Assembly: GCA_030734395.1 (NCBI GenBank) | Contig: JAUZTG010000029.1 | Coordinates: 806,001 to 870,000, forward strand | Length of the DNA: 64,000 bases | Direction of reading: 5' to 3' | DNA from: Sarocladium kiliense | Lineage: Eukaryota; Ascomycota; Sordariomycetes; Hypocreales; Sarocladiaceae | In this document: positions 34,047-45,017 of the stretch, piece after piece | How positions within the stretch are numbered: position 1 is the stretch's first letter | How the letters are laid out: every line of letters begins with the position of its first letter | The notes under the pieces: model-generated | Told to the model about the DNA's origin: nothing | The model's input: only the letters and a program-made list of their open reading frames with translations | The model's database searches: none | Program-made: the position numbers and the translations under genes

Positions 34047-34589
34047 TTACAAGATCTCGAAGTTGCTAGCGCTGACTGCAGCTGTTGGGCTAATACGTAG
34101 ATGTGAACGACTGCGAAATTGCCAATGTGGGCAGAAGAAGAGCACAGTTGGATGATTTTGTGTTTTTAAAAGATAATACTGGTTGTTGAGCCGAAGATGA
34201 CACTTGGTCCAAGAACAAGAGTCCACCATGATGGGTCCAGCGTCTGTGCCAAGCCCGCCTTGGTTTCCACTCGGAGAGCTAACACTAACTGCTATGCTTG
34301 CTCCTCGCGCTGAGGGATCTAGTCGGATGTCAATCAGTGTGGTTATAAAACAATCCCGAAGGCTTAGGTATGTCCTGAGGCCAAGGCCCCATCCGGGATG
34401 ACAGTGAGATGGCCTTGACCTCAAGCCAGCTCTAGATACATACCAGCGTCGATGGATGTAGAGCAACTGCAGCGCGATGCCACTTGATGACACAAGGAAG
34501 GTCAAGACTATCGCTACTAGAGCGATGGTTGTGTCAATCGACCATCCGGACGAGGAAGTACTTATAGTGCTTGGCGTTTCGATAGGCAT
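34047..34589 (-). CDS. Small single-pass membrane protein, unrecognised
   Basis: Starts at ATG 34589 with a Ser/Thr-rich N-terminus (MPIETPSTISTSSS), then a membrane span at about residues 20-42 (TIALVAIVLTFLVSSSGIALQLL) and a basic YIHRRW stop-transfer. This N-terminal plan is the same as in the 688-residue protein at 27262-29328. The frame is open for 180 codons unspliced, but a likely intron with donor GTATGT runs from about 34446 to an acceptor near 34385, joining HRRW to TYLSLRDCFI. The frame continues to a stop at 34047. Function unknown. It could be a truncated paralogue of the larger membrane protein; the soluble part is too short to tell. It is tail to tail with the AAA gene, 244 bp away. 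Confidence 0.5.
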   Translation of the reverse strand: MPIETPSTISTSSSGWSIDTTIALVAIVLTFLVSSSGIALQLLYIHRRWYVSRAGLRSRPSHCHPGWGLGLRTYLSLRDCFITTLIDIRLDPSARGASIAVSVSSPSGNQGGLGTDAGPIMVDSCSWTKCHLRLNNQYYLLKTQNHPTVLFFCPHWQFRSRSHLRISPTAAVSASNFEIL

Positions 34590-35760
34590 GGCTTGTGTAT
34601 GGTCTTTAAAGGTCGCGAATGAAATAGGCCACTTGAGTTATTGAGAAGACCAGGAGAGACTCCGGGGTTATATACTTCTACTATCTCTACCGTCTCTTCT
34701 ACTTTGACGGCGTTCTTTCTGCGTGACAGTACCATGTCTGGCAGCTTTCAGTAGCATGACCAGCAGAGTCCAAACGTGGTGTGTGCAAAATGGGGGGATC
34801 ACCAATCTGGCAGCCGCCCGGCAAAGGCGCGTGTTTTGCATTGCCCGTCCAGTAGCAATTGAATACCTTTCCACCCACCAGAGATGGAAGGCTGTCGCTT
34901 GAGATTTTTGGTGCACAGCGGCTCATGCCGCTTGACGTGTCCGACATTGTGGCTTCGGCGTGTTCAGGGAATCCCAGCTTGCCTATAGGTTGGGATAGAT
35001 ACTTGACTCCTGCTGACATCAACGTGAAGAAGTCAGCCACGCCCACTGTCGGCATCATCAGCCCCGAGGCACAGACAGCGCTCAGGAGGTCTCGGGGGCC
35101 AGAGACACCGAGCGCACCCTGGCCTTTTCTACGTGCAACTATAGTGGCCAATGCGCAGAGCTGCTGAAGAACACCACTCCTGCACCACCAACGCCACGTA
35201 TCCGGCGCAGACTTTACAGTCATTCATGTATCGCGTGGGGGTTGCATGCGTGACTGGGCTGGAAGTAAAACACGGGGTCTTTCTATGTTAGACTTAGGAA
35301 GCTTGCTGGCTAATCATCGCTGGCCCATTGGGAGATTGAATCTACCCAATAAATCCTCTTGGCAGGTGCAGCTTTTTGCCCCAGCGTCCATGTCGCTTGC
35401 CGGTGTCCCGTTCCGTCCGAGGCAGTAAGGCCGGAGTGCCTGTGCACTTGGCAACACGAAGCCTTCCTCTCAGCGTCTGAGTCTGTGGATCAAGGTACAC
35501 TACGATTCACATAGGGCATTATGCCTACCAAGGGGGAAAGTAGATCATGAAGGTCGAAATTTGCGAACCTGGATCGCGCAAAGTTGATGCTGCGTGGTGA
35601 TGGGGGGTATAGTTGAAATATACTGTAACTATGACACCGTAAAAACGTTCCGATTAATGTGCGTCTTATATCTGAGGGTCAAAGGATATTTGGTCTCGCC
35701 CAGTGATCATGCTACTTGTCGCCCATCTACCTTCCGGCATTATCTACATATGTATCAACC
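34590..35760. other. Intergenic 1.17 kb
   Basis: No gene is confidently supported. A minus-strand ATG frame at 34699-35223 (174 codons) has no recognisable domain, and a plus-strand frame overlaps it. The right part holds the 3' flank of the chromate-transporter gene. Confidence 0.4.
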
Positions 35761-37482
35761 CTATTGTTCCAGGTCTACAAAGAGGAATTGCCCCGCAACC
35801 GCACCCATTATGACTAACAAGAGTGCAGTGTACTTATTGGTAAACTTGTAGAGTACCGCCAGGGCAAGAATGTACAGCACCGCTGCCGGGCCGACCTGAG
35901 CGGTGGTATCAATCACTTCTCCAAGTGGCTTACCCTTCACCCTTTCCAGAGGGCCCTCGACGCTGGCCTTCAGAATCTGTGCTGCGATGATTGCTATGAC
36001 GCCAATGACCGAGCCACACAGGCCATCAAAGAAACTAGCGAGAAACTATTTGCCGGGAGATGGTAGTCAGTAAGATTATTTCTCGAGCTGTTTCCATTAC
36101 GATATGACACAAGTGATGGCGATAAGGAAGCGTAGGGATTCAGAGCCTCGCTTACCTTGTTTCGAACCAACTTTTCCAACAACTTATGTCCCGCAATCGT
36201 AAATAGGAAACAAGGGAAGAACATCCCCAGAGTAATGATAATCGCCCCGGCAAACGCGTTGCCGATCGAGCCATCCCGGTATGCGCCCTGGAACCCCACA
36301 AACGTTGCGAAAATGACCAGCGGTGCTGGCAGGATGTTTCCAATTGCGATGCCATCGATGAACACGCTCTGCGGGAGCCATGCCCCCATCAGGACGGCCT
36401 CAACTTGTATGAACGGAATGGCTGTGTACGCACCGCCGAATGAGAGTGTGCCGGCCACAAGGCCTAGCACGAAGAGGTTGATCAATGAAGGCGTCTTAGC
36501 GATACCGAGAGCGAGCGATACGGGTGAGGGCACGCCACGGAAGACGACGTAGAGTGCGTAAGCGACATATTGAAGGATGAAGAGGGAGGCTGCGGGGATC
36601 CAGAGGCGACGGGTGATAAAAGTGTAGATTATGCCGTAGAGCCCCAGGGAGATGAAACTATAAAGAAGCAGTCGGGTCAGCATACTAAATAAGAGGGTTA
36701 TATTGTATGGTTATGTTGAGCCTAGAGCAATAAGATACTGACATGTTGATGCGAAGTGCGCCGTTGATGGCGGTGCAGATGGCTGCAATTACGAGAAAAG
36801 GATCCACGTTCTGCGTGTCATGCTTTCTCACTGAGTGATCCGCTATCTTGTGAGTTGCTCTTAAGATCTAGAAGTAGAGGTCGTATCAGAAGCAGACGAG
36901 CAGAGATGCCTGAGCTGTCTCGGTGTAGAGAGCACTTACCATTGCTGCGACGATAGGCTGCAAAGCCCGAAACGAAGCATTGAAGTGCTTATTCTCAAAT
37001 CCAGCGAGGGTATACAAATAACTCGCCAATAGCATCAAGGAAAACCCCGGCAGGATGAATGCTATCCCTGCAATAATCCCGCCTATCCTACCCGCAGACA
37101 AGCAACCGAAAAACATGCACAACTCGGCAGCCTCGGGCCCTGGGAGGATCTGGTAAACAGAGAAGACGCGCTGGAAGCGAGGGAGGGTGATCCATTGGTC
37201 TTGAATCACAAGCTTCTCTTTGATCAGGGCGATCTGCGCGACGGGTCCGCCCCATGCGAAAAGGCCAAAGTTATAGAAGAAGAACCAGAACAGTTTCGGG
37301 TACGATAGCTTGGGAACATTTGAGTTATCTTCAAGACCCTGCGAGTCTTCAGCATGAGGTGTAACAGAGGAAGGTCCGCTGCCGTCAGGCGGAGAAGAGT
37401 CAACAGTCTGAGACTCTTCGTCTTCTCTCTTGTCGTGCAACTTTGTCCTGGTGGGTACTGGGGGTGTGAGGTTGGCCGCCAT
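35761..37482 (-). CDS. Chromate transporter family (CHR) protein, two-domain type
   Basis: Four exons, 36940-37482, 36743-36810, 36156-36684 and 35761-36045, give 474 residues. Two homologous CHR halves are visible. The N-terminal half has FWFFFYNFGLFAWGGPVAQ and FSVYQILPGPEAAELCMFFG. The C-terminal half has NLFVLGLVAGTLSFGGAYTA and FIDGIAIGNILPAPLVIFAT, the GG/PGP and NxxPxP signatures of the superfamily. Around ten hydrophobic spans are predicted. The first 70 residues are a hydrophilic, Ser/Asp-rich cytosolic tail. CHR proteins export chromate, or sulfate-like anions in some cases; chromate resistance is documented for bacterial ChrA and a Neurospora CHR-1 was reported as an importer, so direction is open here. 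The last exon encodes two further helices. Confidence 0.9.
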
Positions 37483-38295
37483 TGGGATGAACAGGAAGCT
37501 TTTCGCGATCGTTTAGAAACTCGAGTCGTCTTATCCTGCAGTTCAAAGAGAGACATGGTTGTGATGAGTAGCCCGCAGCTCTTGGCTTTTATACAACTAA
37601 CATGTCAGGCTCTTTCCTTCTCTTGCTATGGGATACCGAGACAAGAATGGACGGACAGGAGAGCTTTGATTGGCCAGTGCCTTGCAACGGCAGGATTCGT
37701 CTCTACGGATACTGCAGCGCAAGCTACAGGTTCAAAGAGCAACGCTAGCAATTGGCTAACATCAGGAAGCGGGTCGCTCATCCAGCCCAAGCGTGAACCT
37801 AATTTGGGACCTTGAAACTCAGCTCGAGGACGGACACCTCAACATTGATTGGCTGGCGCATTGTACTCACAAGAATCCCCCATTGTGTAGTTCCAGCCCC
37901 GGGGTGGCGGCCCGGAAGGTCGCTTTGGTCATCTCTTCTATGATGACTGCGGCATTTCTCAAGCCATATAATAAGGGCGAAGCCGCTGCTTGGATCATGA
38001 ACGATGACACAATTGCCCTGCATGTGAATAGGAGAGAGAGTGATGGGTTGTCTCCAGATGCGTTTCGCGATCTTGTCATCTCTCATCACCAGCATTGTCA
38101 TGGGGTGAACTTGCTACGTCTAGCGAGGTTAAGGAAAAAATAGCCGGACCTAAAGTTGACGAGGTAGGACTGGAACGCCATGTCCTTTGCAAGCAAGAAT
38201 CAATTCCTTGAGTAGAAGCCTCCACAAAGTACGTTTGGCATACCATAGCGTAATATCACAAGTCTGCTGCCTAGACGATCCATCGTATCGAGAGC
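37483..38295. other. Intergenic 0.8 kb
   Basis: Contains the promoter of the chromate-transporter gene and the 3' flank of the bZIP gene. Small open frames at 37799-38101 have no domain. Nothing else recognised. Confidence 0.45.
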
Positions 38296-39183
38296 TCACC
38301 CACACATACTGTCCAGAGCCTCCCACATAATGCTCTGTTTGACCGCACACCGGCCCTTCCCAGTCGAAGTGCAGCCCCCTTCCAATGCTTTAGCAACGGT
38401 ATCCATCTTCTCTTCAGACACAGCGTACCGCATAAGCATCTCGTATGCCTTTCCGCATTCAACATCTCCCCCGCTAGACACATCATCCTGAAGGGAATCA
38501 GTAGACTCTGGCAGCACCGGGACCTGAGTGATGTCTGTTGCAGGATTCTCAGCAAGACGAGAAAGGAGTTTGCACGGCTTTAGTTGCTTGCCATGACAGG
38601 TTGGGGTCTTTGACAGTGCAGAAGCAAGAGCCTCGCTTTCGGGTGCTGGGCAGGCATTTGCTGGATTGAATTGGCGGCAGTTGGATGGGTCTGGCTCGCT
38701 ACCCTGTGGCTCGTCACGGCGCGATGGTATACCGTCGCCGTCTGATATGTTCTCAGCCTGGTCAAACTCTTCCTCCCCGTTGCTCTTGCGTGACAAGGAC
38801 GTCGTTTTCGTCTCCCTGGACCCTTCTTCGCGGCCAGATGTGACCGCCATGCATCGCCTAGCCATCCGCTCAATCTCCCGCTTTCGAGCGCAATTTAATC
38901 CATCCGCAACATCTTCACCTGCTCCGCGTCTGGTCCAAATGTTGATATCTTCATCGGTGAAGCCAACCAGCTGAAGAAGGTCCCTGAGCTGACTGTTCTC
39001 TACGGCGACCTTACGAGCCGCCAGCTGTACCTCCCTCGTCGCTTCAATGCCCTGCTCTCGGGCTTCGGCGAGTCTTCGCTCGAGATCTGAGACGTACTCT
39101 TTCTGTCGTGCGCGGTAGCGGCGCTTATTCTCTGTCAAACGAGATGTTTTGGCGATGTTGGAAAGTTGGGTCCCGCGCTGCAT
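38296..39183 (-). CDS. bZIP transcription factor
   Basis: Single exon, 295 residues, from the ATG at 39183. The basic region and zipper begin at about residue 14: RLTENKRRYRARQKEYVSDLERRL, followed by heptads ending near LRDLLQLVGF (residues 38-75). This is the fungal bZIP class with the NxRRxRARxKEY basic region. Position +8 after the invariant Asn, normally Arg, is Gln here (RARQKEY). The middle is hydrophilic and acidic/Ser-rich, with two short Cys-containing conserved-looking segments near the C-terminus (DVECGKAYEMLMRYA and GGCTSTGKGRCAVKQSIMWEALD), which occur in related fungal factors found near metabolite clusters. Nuclear regulator; target genes unknown. It sits between the chromate transporter and the amidase block. 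Confidence 0.85.
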   Translation of the reverse strand: MQRGTQLSNIAKTSRLTENKRRYRARQKEYVSDLERRLAEAREQGIEATREVQLAARKVAVENSQLRDLLQLVGFTDEDINIWTRRGAGEDVADGLNCARKREIERMARRCMAVTSGREEGSRETKTTSLSRKSNGEEEFDQAENISDGDGIPSRRDEPQGSEPDPSNCRQFNPANACPAPESEALASALSKTPTCHGKQLKPCKLLSRLAENPATDITQVPVLPESTDSLQDDVSSGGDVECGKAYEMLMRYAVSEEKMDTVAKALEGGCTSTGKGRCAVKQSIMWEALDSMCG

Positions 39184-39817
39184 GCAGTATCACATTAGCG
39201 GAGTTCACGTATGCGCTTGCTCTTGAAGGTCTTCGTAATGTCAAACTAGCCAAGGAAGACAGAAGATCGAGGTACTTGCCACGCTCTCAGTTTTATGGTG
39301 GGACTTGTCAATTTGCTGAACCTGATTGCGATTCAACAGAAGGGAGTCATCGTCCATTTCACTGGTCAGGCTATTGCCAAGGTGTCGTGTGGGCGTATCA
39401 GTAGCACAGCCACCCATGGCTGCTAGAAGAGAGGTTTCTATGCCTAATCACTGGCAGAAGTGTTGGTGTCGCGAGTCGTTTTGCTCGTGGTGTCCCAATC
39501 AGTTCCCGCCGTCTGTTTGATGTTCAGTTCATTCTCCATCCCTAGTTCTATTCCTGTAGGAGGCATCTTCTCAGCCGCTCGTCAGGTGACGGTCACCCTG
39601 TTCTTAGCGTGCTGTCAGCCAAAGATACCTTAGCTTCCCCTTGTCGTGCCATGGCGGCGGGGCGATTGGATTTGGGGTAGCTGGAATTTTCTTATCCTCC
39701 TCTATAGCGTCGGTACATAGCACCAGATTGTAGCTTCGGCTTTTCCGTCGACACAATGTTCCATAGAATTCTCTCTAAAAAATTTAGGAAAGATGCATTT
39801 CCGTCCTGCTAATCTAT
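39184..39817. other. Intergenic 0.63 kb
   Basis: bZIP promoter on the left and the 3' flank of the amidase on the right. No gene or repeat was recognised. Confidence 0.45.
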
Positions 39818-41563
39818 CTAGCTTGTCATTCCGCTATTCGGGGACCCGAGCCGAGTTTCTTGTACAACACCGTCAATCAGCGTCATGATCCTTCCCAATC
39901 TCTCATCCTCCAGTCGCGGTACAACAACTTGCACACTCAGCGGTGTTCCCACGTAGACATTCCTGTCAACGGTCTTCTCGTCCCATAGCTCTCGGCATGC
40001 GTCGTCCAAGGTTCCCAGCGTCTGTGAGTCGAGTGGCTTTCCCAATTGAAGATCATTCTCAACCACGTACCTGACAGGCAGCGTCCCAGCAGGATAATCG
40101 AACAGAACAAACGAGTTCGTGTACCCAAGACTGTCCCACCTGTCGATCTCAGGGACAGGGTGAGGCGCCACAGGGCAGATGACTGCGTCGATCTTCCTGT
40201 TCCTCCTCCCGTACTCATCCAGTTCGGACCAGATTTGAAGCATCTCGAGCTCAAGCTCCGAGCGTCGAGCTTGCAGTCTAGCTACTTCTTCAAGCTGGTA
40301 GGGCTCGCTTGGTTTGATCCTTGCCTGGATCCACGGGAGCAATGGCTCTTGCATGGATGTCACGAGGTTTCCCATCAGAGCTCCGCCCTCAAAGTTGATC
40401 AGCTGGGCCATGAGGCTTTGAGATTCGGCCCAGGCCTTTGGAGTCGGCACTTCGACAACCTTGATGTTCGGATACCGTTGTAGACTTGATGCGACTTCGG
40501 AAAGAACTTGTTCAACGGGTGGTAAAGGGGTGCAATTCCCATCGCATCTTAGCACGCCGATGACAAGTTCGCCGTTAGGGCCGGACCCTTTGAGTTTCCC
40601 CTGTGTATCTGCCCACTCTCCAGCGACACAGTCTTCCGCCCAGAGACTAGCTCTTGGCACAAGCTCTTTCATGACGAAGCTGATATCATCCATGCTTCGC
40701 GCCAGTGGACCTACCACAGGCTGCACTGTCATCCGGATAGTGCCTTCGGGCACCATGACCGCTTGCCCTCCGTAAGGCAGCCTCGAGCTGCTTGGCTTGA
40801 ACCCATACACTCCATTCGTCATAGCTGGTATCCTGACACTGCCACCAAGATCGGTGCCAAACCCGATGAGAGATCCTTTCATCGCGATCATGACCCCCTC
40901 CCCTCCTGAGCTGCCCCCAGCAGTGCAGAGCCGGTTGATGGGATTCATCGTCCGACCAAAAATATTGTTCACGCTATCAAGACATGATAGTGTCTGTGGG
41001 ACATTGGTCTTGGCCACGATGACTGCTCCCAGGGATAGGAGCATGTCCACTAGAGGCGCATTCTTAGCTGCTGGCTTGAAACAGTATGCCGCCAAGCCGA
41101 TGGACGTGTCGACCCCTTGAACGTCGAAAGTATCTTTGACACTGACTGGTAGACCATGTAGCGGGCCAAAGGTCGTTCCGTGTTCTTCCAAATACTTGTC
41201 CAGGAATTTCGCACGTTCTGCTGCTTGTCTGAACAGGGGCTCGGTCAAGCAATTCGTCAACTGATGTGTGATCGCTGTACGATGACAGAAAGCATTGATT
41301 ACTTGTGTTGCCGAGAGCTCATTTTGCGATATCGCCTCCAGAAGTGTGGCAACAGTATAGTCCTCAGTGATCCGGGTTTCTTCGTCTGACAGAATCTTCG
41401 CGGGTACGTCCAGTACGCTTTGGGGACCATCTTCGAACCTTGGAGGGTCTTTTGGGAGGAAAGAGGCTGCAATGCTCCATTCTGAAGGGATTCGAGCGTC
41501 TCTTTCTGTTTGTTTCCGATGGGCGATCGATACCCACGGCGCTTCTGTTGGGCTGGTCTCCAT
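39818..41563 (-). CDS. Amidase-signature hydrolase, acetamidase-like
   Basis: Single exon, 581 residues. Starts at the ATG at 41563. The catalytic Lys is K143 (GLPVSVKDTFDVQG), the cis-Ser S218 (CTAGGSSGGEG) and the nucleophile S242 (GTDLGGSVRIPAM). The order and spacing are those of fungal acetamidases and general amidases of about 540-590 residues, and the C-terminal VYVGTPLSVQVVVPRLEDE is typical. It is predicted cytosolic, with no signal peptide. Intronless, unlike the other two amidases of this window, so it belongs to a different subgroup. It is divergent from the TRI12-type MFS gene with about 1.05 kb between start codons, and may belong to the same inducible block. Substrate unknown. 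Confidence 0.92.
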   Translation of the reverse strand: METSPTEAPWVSIAHRKQTERDARIPSEWSIAASFLPKDPPRFEDGPQSVLDVPAKILSDEETRITEDYTVATLLEAISQNELSATQVINAFCHRTAITHQLTNCLTEPLFRQAAERAKFLDKYLEEHGTTFGPLHGLPVSVKDTFDVQGVDTSIGLAAYCFKPAAKNAPLVDMLLSLGAVIVAKTNVPQTLSCLDSVNNIFGRTMNPINRLCTAGGSSGGEGVMIAMKGSLIGFGTDLGGSVRIPAMTNGVYGFKPSSSRLPYGGQAVMVPEGTIRMTVQPVVGPLARSMDDISFVMKELVPRASLWAEDCVAGEWADTQGKLKGSGPNGELVIGVLRCDGNCTPLPPVEQVLSEVASSLQRYPNIKVVEVPTPKAWAESQSLMAQLINFEGGALMGNLVTSMQEPLLPWIQARIKPSEPYQLEEVARLQARRSELELEMLQIWSELDEYGRRNRKIDAVICPVAPHPVPEIDRWDSLGYTNSFVLFDYPAGTLPVRYVVENDLQLGKPLDSQTLGTLDDACRELWDEKTVDRNVYVGTPLSVQVVVPRLEDERLGRIMTLIDGVVQETRLGSPNSGMTS

Positions 41564-42618
41564 CTTAGTAGTGCTGGAGGCGGAACTGGTGTTGACAAGT
41601 GCTCTTAGATGGAGAATGAACTCTTAAATACTAGTACTCAAATTCGATTCCCCTCGGAGCTCGAGGCCACCGTTTAGGATTCGGCCGTCAGCCGATGGTG
41701 ACTGTTGGGTAAGAACGTGGGCGAGATGAGTTTCGTCCAAGAGAGCTCAACGAGCAGCGCAAGGATGTGGGCCTAGTCAATAGCCCCAACAGAACACGAT
41801 CAATAATCAAATATTTTCCTCGCGTCACGAAAAGATAAAGCCGAGTCACCGAGTGTATGTAGCGGAATGCGAACACGCGTGTTTGCGATTTGAGAGTGAA
41901 GATGCCACGAGGTCAATTGCTGAACCGCGCCACTCACCCTCTACCCAACAAGACAAGAGCGACTTGTTCCGTGGCGGAAGAATGATGTCGGATGAAGGGT
42001 TCGGATGAGGAACTCGCTGGCTTGTGATATGCAAGTGCGATCTGCTCAGTGGCCACGGCGCAATCTGCCAGTGTGGTCAAAAAGATCAACTAGCTCGGCG
42101 GTGTATCGCGATATACTTCGAGTGATCTTACTACCTAAGGTTCCTCGGAGATTTCGAATGAGCCGTAACACTGGGGTTCTCATATCAAGTCCAAGCTATT
42201 GCAGTCTAGCTTGGTCATGATAGGGACTTCGTTTGAGAAATACTCCTTGAGGCTTCTCTAGTGAAATCTGGGGATCAGCCTCGACTCGCAGGAATCCGAC
42301 GCTAGCAAATGTCCGACAGTCGCGATTCTCCGCCTCAACGCGAGTCTAGTCAGATAACGTATCATTGTTCATATCGATGGTCTCAATCTAGTCAAGCCCC
42401 ATGATATGCCCAGACCAAATCTCTGGAGGCGCTAGCGCAGACAGGGTCTCGGATCTGGGGAAGTCGAACGCATCTCGTAATGCATATATTGACCTTGCCA
42501 TGACCCCATCGAATGGCTGTTGGTCAACAGCACAGAAGCATCCTCGTCTGTAAGATCTTGCTGATCCTTTCTGTCATCTGGTCACGTAGAGCTTGCTTTA
42601 TTCTTTCTAAGTTGTGGC
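41564..42618. promoter_or_regulatory. Divergent intergenic region between amidase and MFS exporter
   Basis: 1.05 kb carrying promoters of both flanking genes. No further gene was supported. It holds scattered CGG and CCG triplets but no clear repeat that I could define. Confidence 0.4.
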
Positions 42619-44648
42619 ATGGCCGACAGTATGGGCGAACCAACAACCGATGAACGTGTCCACGAGGCGCGAGAGGATACACGCGTTACACCCTCCCACG
42701 CCAGTGACATTGAGAAATCTTCAAGTGTTCCATCCAGTAACCTGGTCTATGACAATGTCGACCAAGAACCCATCATCCATATCCGGACCTGGATCGCGTT
42801 GGCTTCCATGTTCCTCATGAACTTCGTGCAGACTTTTGCCCTGCAAGGACCACCCTCAGTTGTACGTCGACTCGTTTTCCGACTATCAGAGACTCTGAGC
42901 TGACTTGAATCTGAAAAGCTCTCATACATTGGCGCCTCTCTAAACAATACCCAAGCCCAGACCTGGGTACCAAATGCCCTCGCTCTCATGCAGGCCGTCA
43001 TCTCCCCTCTCTTCTCGTCGACTTCAGATGTCTTCCAAGCCAGGAAATGGCTGCTCGTGGGCTCCTCGGTTGTCTCGATGATAGGCGCAGCAATTGCACC
43101 CGGTTCCAAGGATATCTACCGTTTGATTGTAGCCACTGTTCTGATTGGCGTTGGTTTCTCGTCTGTTGGGTTGGCTTTCGCCGTGCCTAGCGAGATCCTG
43201 CCTCGAAAATGGAGACCTAGTGAGTCGACAACACCAAATCTCGTCCGTCCACGGACTGCAATGTTTGTGCTAACACCTTGTTCTCTAGTGTCCCAGGCCA
43301 TGATGAATATAGCCGCTTGCCTGGGAGCTGTGACAGGGCCTTTGGTGATCGGAGCCTTTACCAAGCAGGACGTTACCGACGGTTGGAAGAACTTCTACGT
43401 AAGCCAACAGCTACACCCACTAACTCAACCTGAATGGCAAATCTAATGTTCAGCAGTGGGTTCAGATGGCTCTTTGGGGCTCGACCGCTATCGGCATCTT
43501 CTTCGGCTACCGACCTCCCAAACGACACACTCGCCTCGATCACCTCTCCTTCTTGCAAAAGCTCACACACCTTGATCTCCCAGGGTTTGGCCTCCTCACT
43601 GCCGGTCTGACCTTGTTCCTAGTCTCACTTGGTCTGGGCGGCGGTCTTTACTCCTGGACAAATGCCCGTGTACTGGCTCCGCTGGTTATTGGACTTGTCA
43701 CACTCATCAGCTTTGGCGTGTATGAGTGGAAGGGGACGAAGACCGGCATTCTACATCATGAGCTGTTCAGAGGAGGCAAAGCAGAAGGCCGCACATTTGC
43801 CATCTGCATTGTGCTGATGCTCATCGAGGGTATTATGCTGTTTTCATACGTAATCTTCTACCCTGTCTTGTGAGTACCTATCATCTCATCTCGATTTCAA
43901 TGACGGTCCTAACAACGAAGGCAGAACTACGCAACTCTTCGAGCAAGACCCTTTCCTTCTTACTGTTCGTGCGCTTCCTTTCTGGACGGTCTCAGGCTTG
44001 TCGACTGCAGTCTGGGCATACTGGAGCATGCGTTTCCGAACAGTTCGCACACCCCTGCTCGCTGGCTTCCTCGTTTATACCGCTGGCCTCGTCGGACTCG
44101 CAACTATTCAACCCGATGACGACACTAGGTGCCTCATCTTTGCCGGACTAGCTGGTCTCGGCTTCGGTGCTCCACTGGTTCTCATCGTCGCAGCTGTCCA
44201 GCTATCAACACCCCACCACCTCATTGCTACTGCGACGGCTGTCACGACTTCTGCTCGAGCTGTTGGAGCGACGGTGTTTACTTCAATCTACAGTGCAGCG
44301 TTTGGCGACGAGATTGGTGCCAAGCTACCCGCCGGCATAGCTGAAGCGGCAAGCAAGGCAGGTTTAGCAGCCGATCGAATCCCGGCATTCATTGGTGCGC
44401 TCTTGACGAAGGATTACGACGCCTTGTCAGCCATTCCAGGAGTCAACTCTGCGATGATTGAGGCAGCAAATGAGGCCGTGAAACAGGCGTATGCAGACTC
44501 GGTCCGTGTTGTGTATTACATTGCCATTGCCTTTGGAGTGGTGGCTTGTGTTGCGTGCTTCTTCCTTGATGACCTACGAGCAACAATGAATTATAGGGTC
44601 GATGCTCCTGTGGAACATCTCGAAGCGAAGAGGAATACCAAGCAGTGA
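42619..44648 (+). CDS. MFS exporter, TRI12/DHA-type with 14 predicted spans
   Basis: Five exons, 42619-42861, 42919-43219, 43289-43398, 43457-43869 and 43925-44648, give 596 residues. A hydrophilic N-terminus of about 55 residues precedes the first span. Motif features of the TRI12 (fungal trichothecene efflux pump) family include SYIGASLNNTQAQTWVPNA, SDVFQARKWLLVGSSVVSM (equivalent of the A-loop), and GPLVIGAFTKQ. A short sequence GKAEGRTFAIC and the final FFLDDLRATMNYRVD are also family-like. The protein should sit in the plasma membrane and export small toxic or hydrophobic compounds or siderophores. The neighbours (amidase, NmrA-like reductases and a Zn2Cys6 regulator) suggest a small catabolic or detoxifying block. 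Intron 4's acceptor was chosen as GGCAG to keep TTQLFEQDPF in frame. Confidence 0.9.
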
Positions 44649-45017
44649 AGAGGAAAGAAATTGGGGAAGTAGGGAGGGCTTGTATCTCGGTAGTAATTTA
44701 TTTTGCGCTGGATGCTATTGAACAGAGCCAACCCGTGTAGTTGGACGTGACAACAGTCAAAGTATAAGTTTAGCGAAGAATCTCATGGCCTTTTGCAGTC
44801 TCCGGCCTTCCCAATGGCCTAGGCTTCAAGGATGCAGCGTTTGGTTACGTTTAGTTGCTGGTAATTCGCTGTTTGATATAACCCCGTGGGTATGACTGTG
44901 GCCTCGGCGCTGCTATATGGAAATCATGAATCCCCCCGCGGCTCTATGTTGAGTGAAGACACAAAATGGCCCGCTCGAACTCATAACAACCTCAGTGCCC
45001 TAGCCCTCGGACGGTGT
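44649..45017. other. Convergent intergenic region
   Basis: 369 bp of 3' flanks between converging genes. A plus-strand frame at 44886-45242 overlaps the reductase gene and has no support. Confidence 0.45.

Noticed and set aside
34699..35223. 174-codon ATG open frame on the minus strand
   Set aside because: No domain, low-complexity mixture, and an overlapping plus-strand frame of similar quality; no flanking signals.
41640..41660. TTCGATTCC-like word resembling a tRNA B box
   Set aside because: No A box or cloverleaf arms could be built around it.
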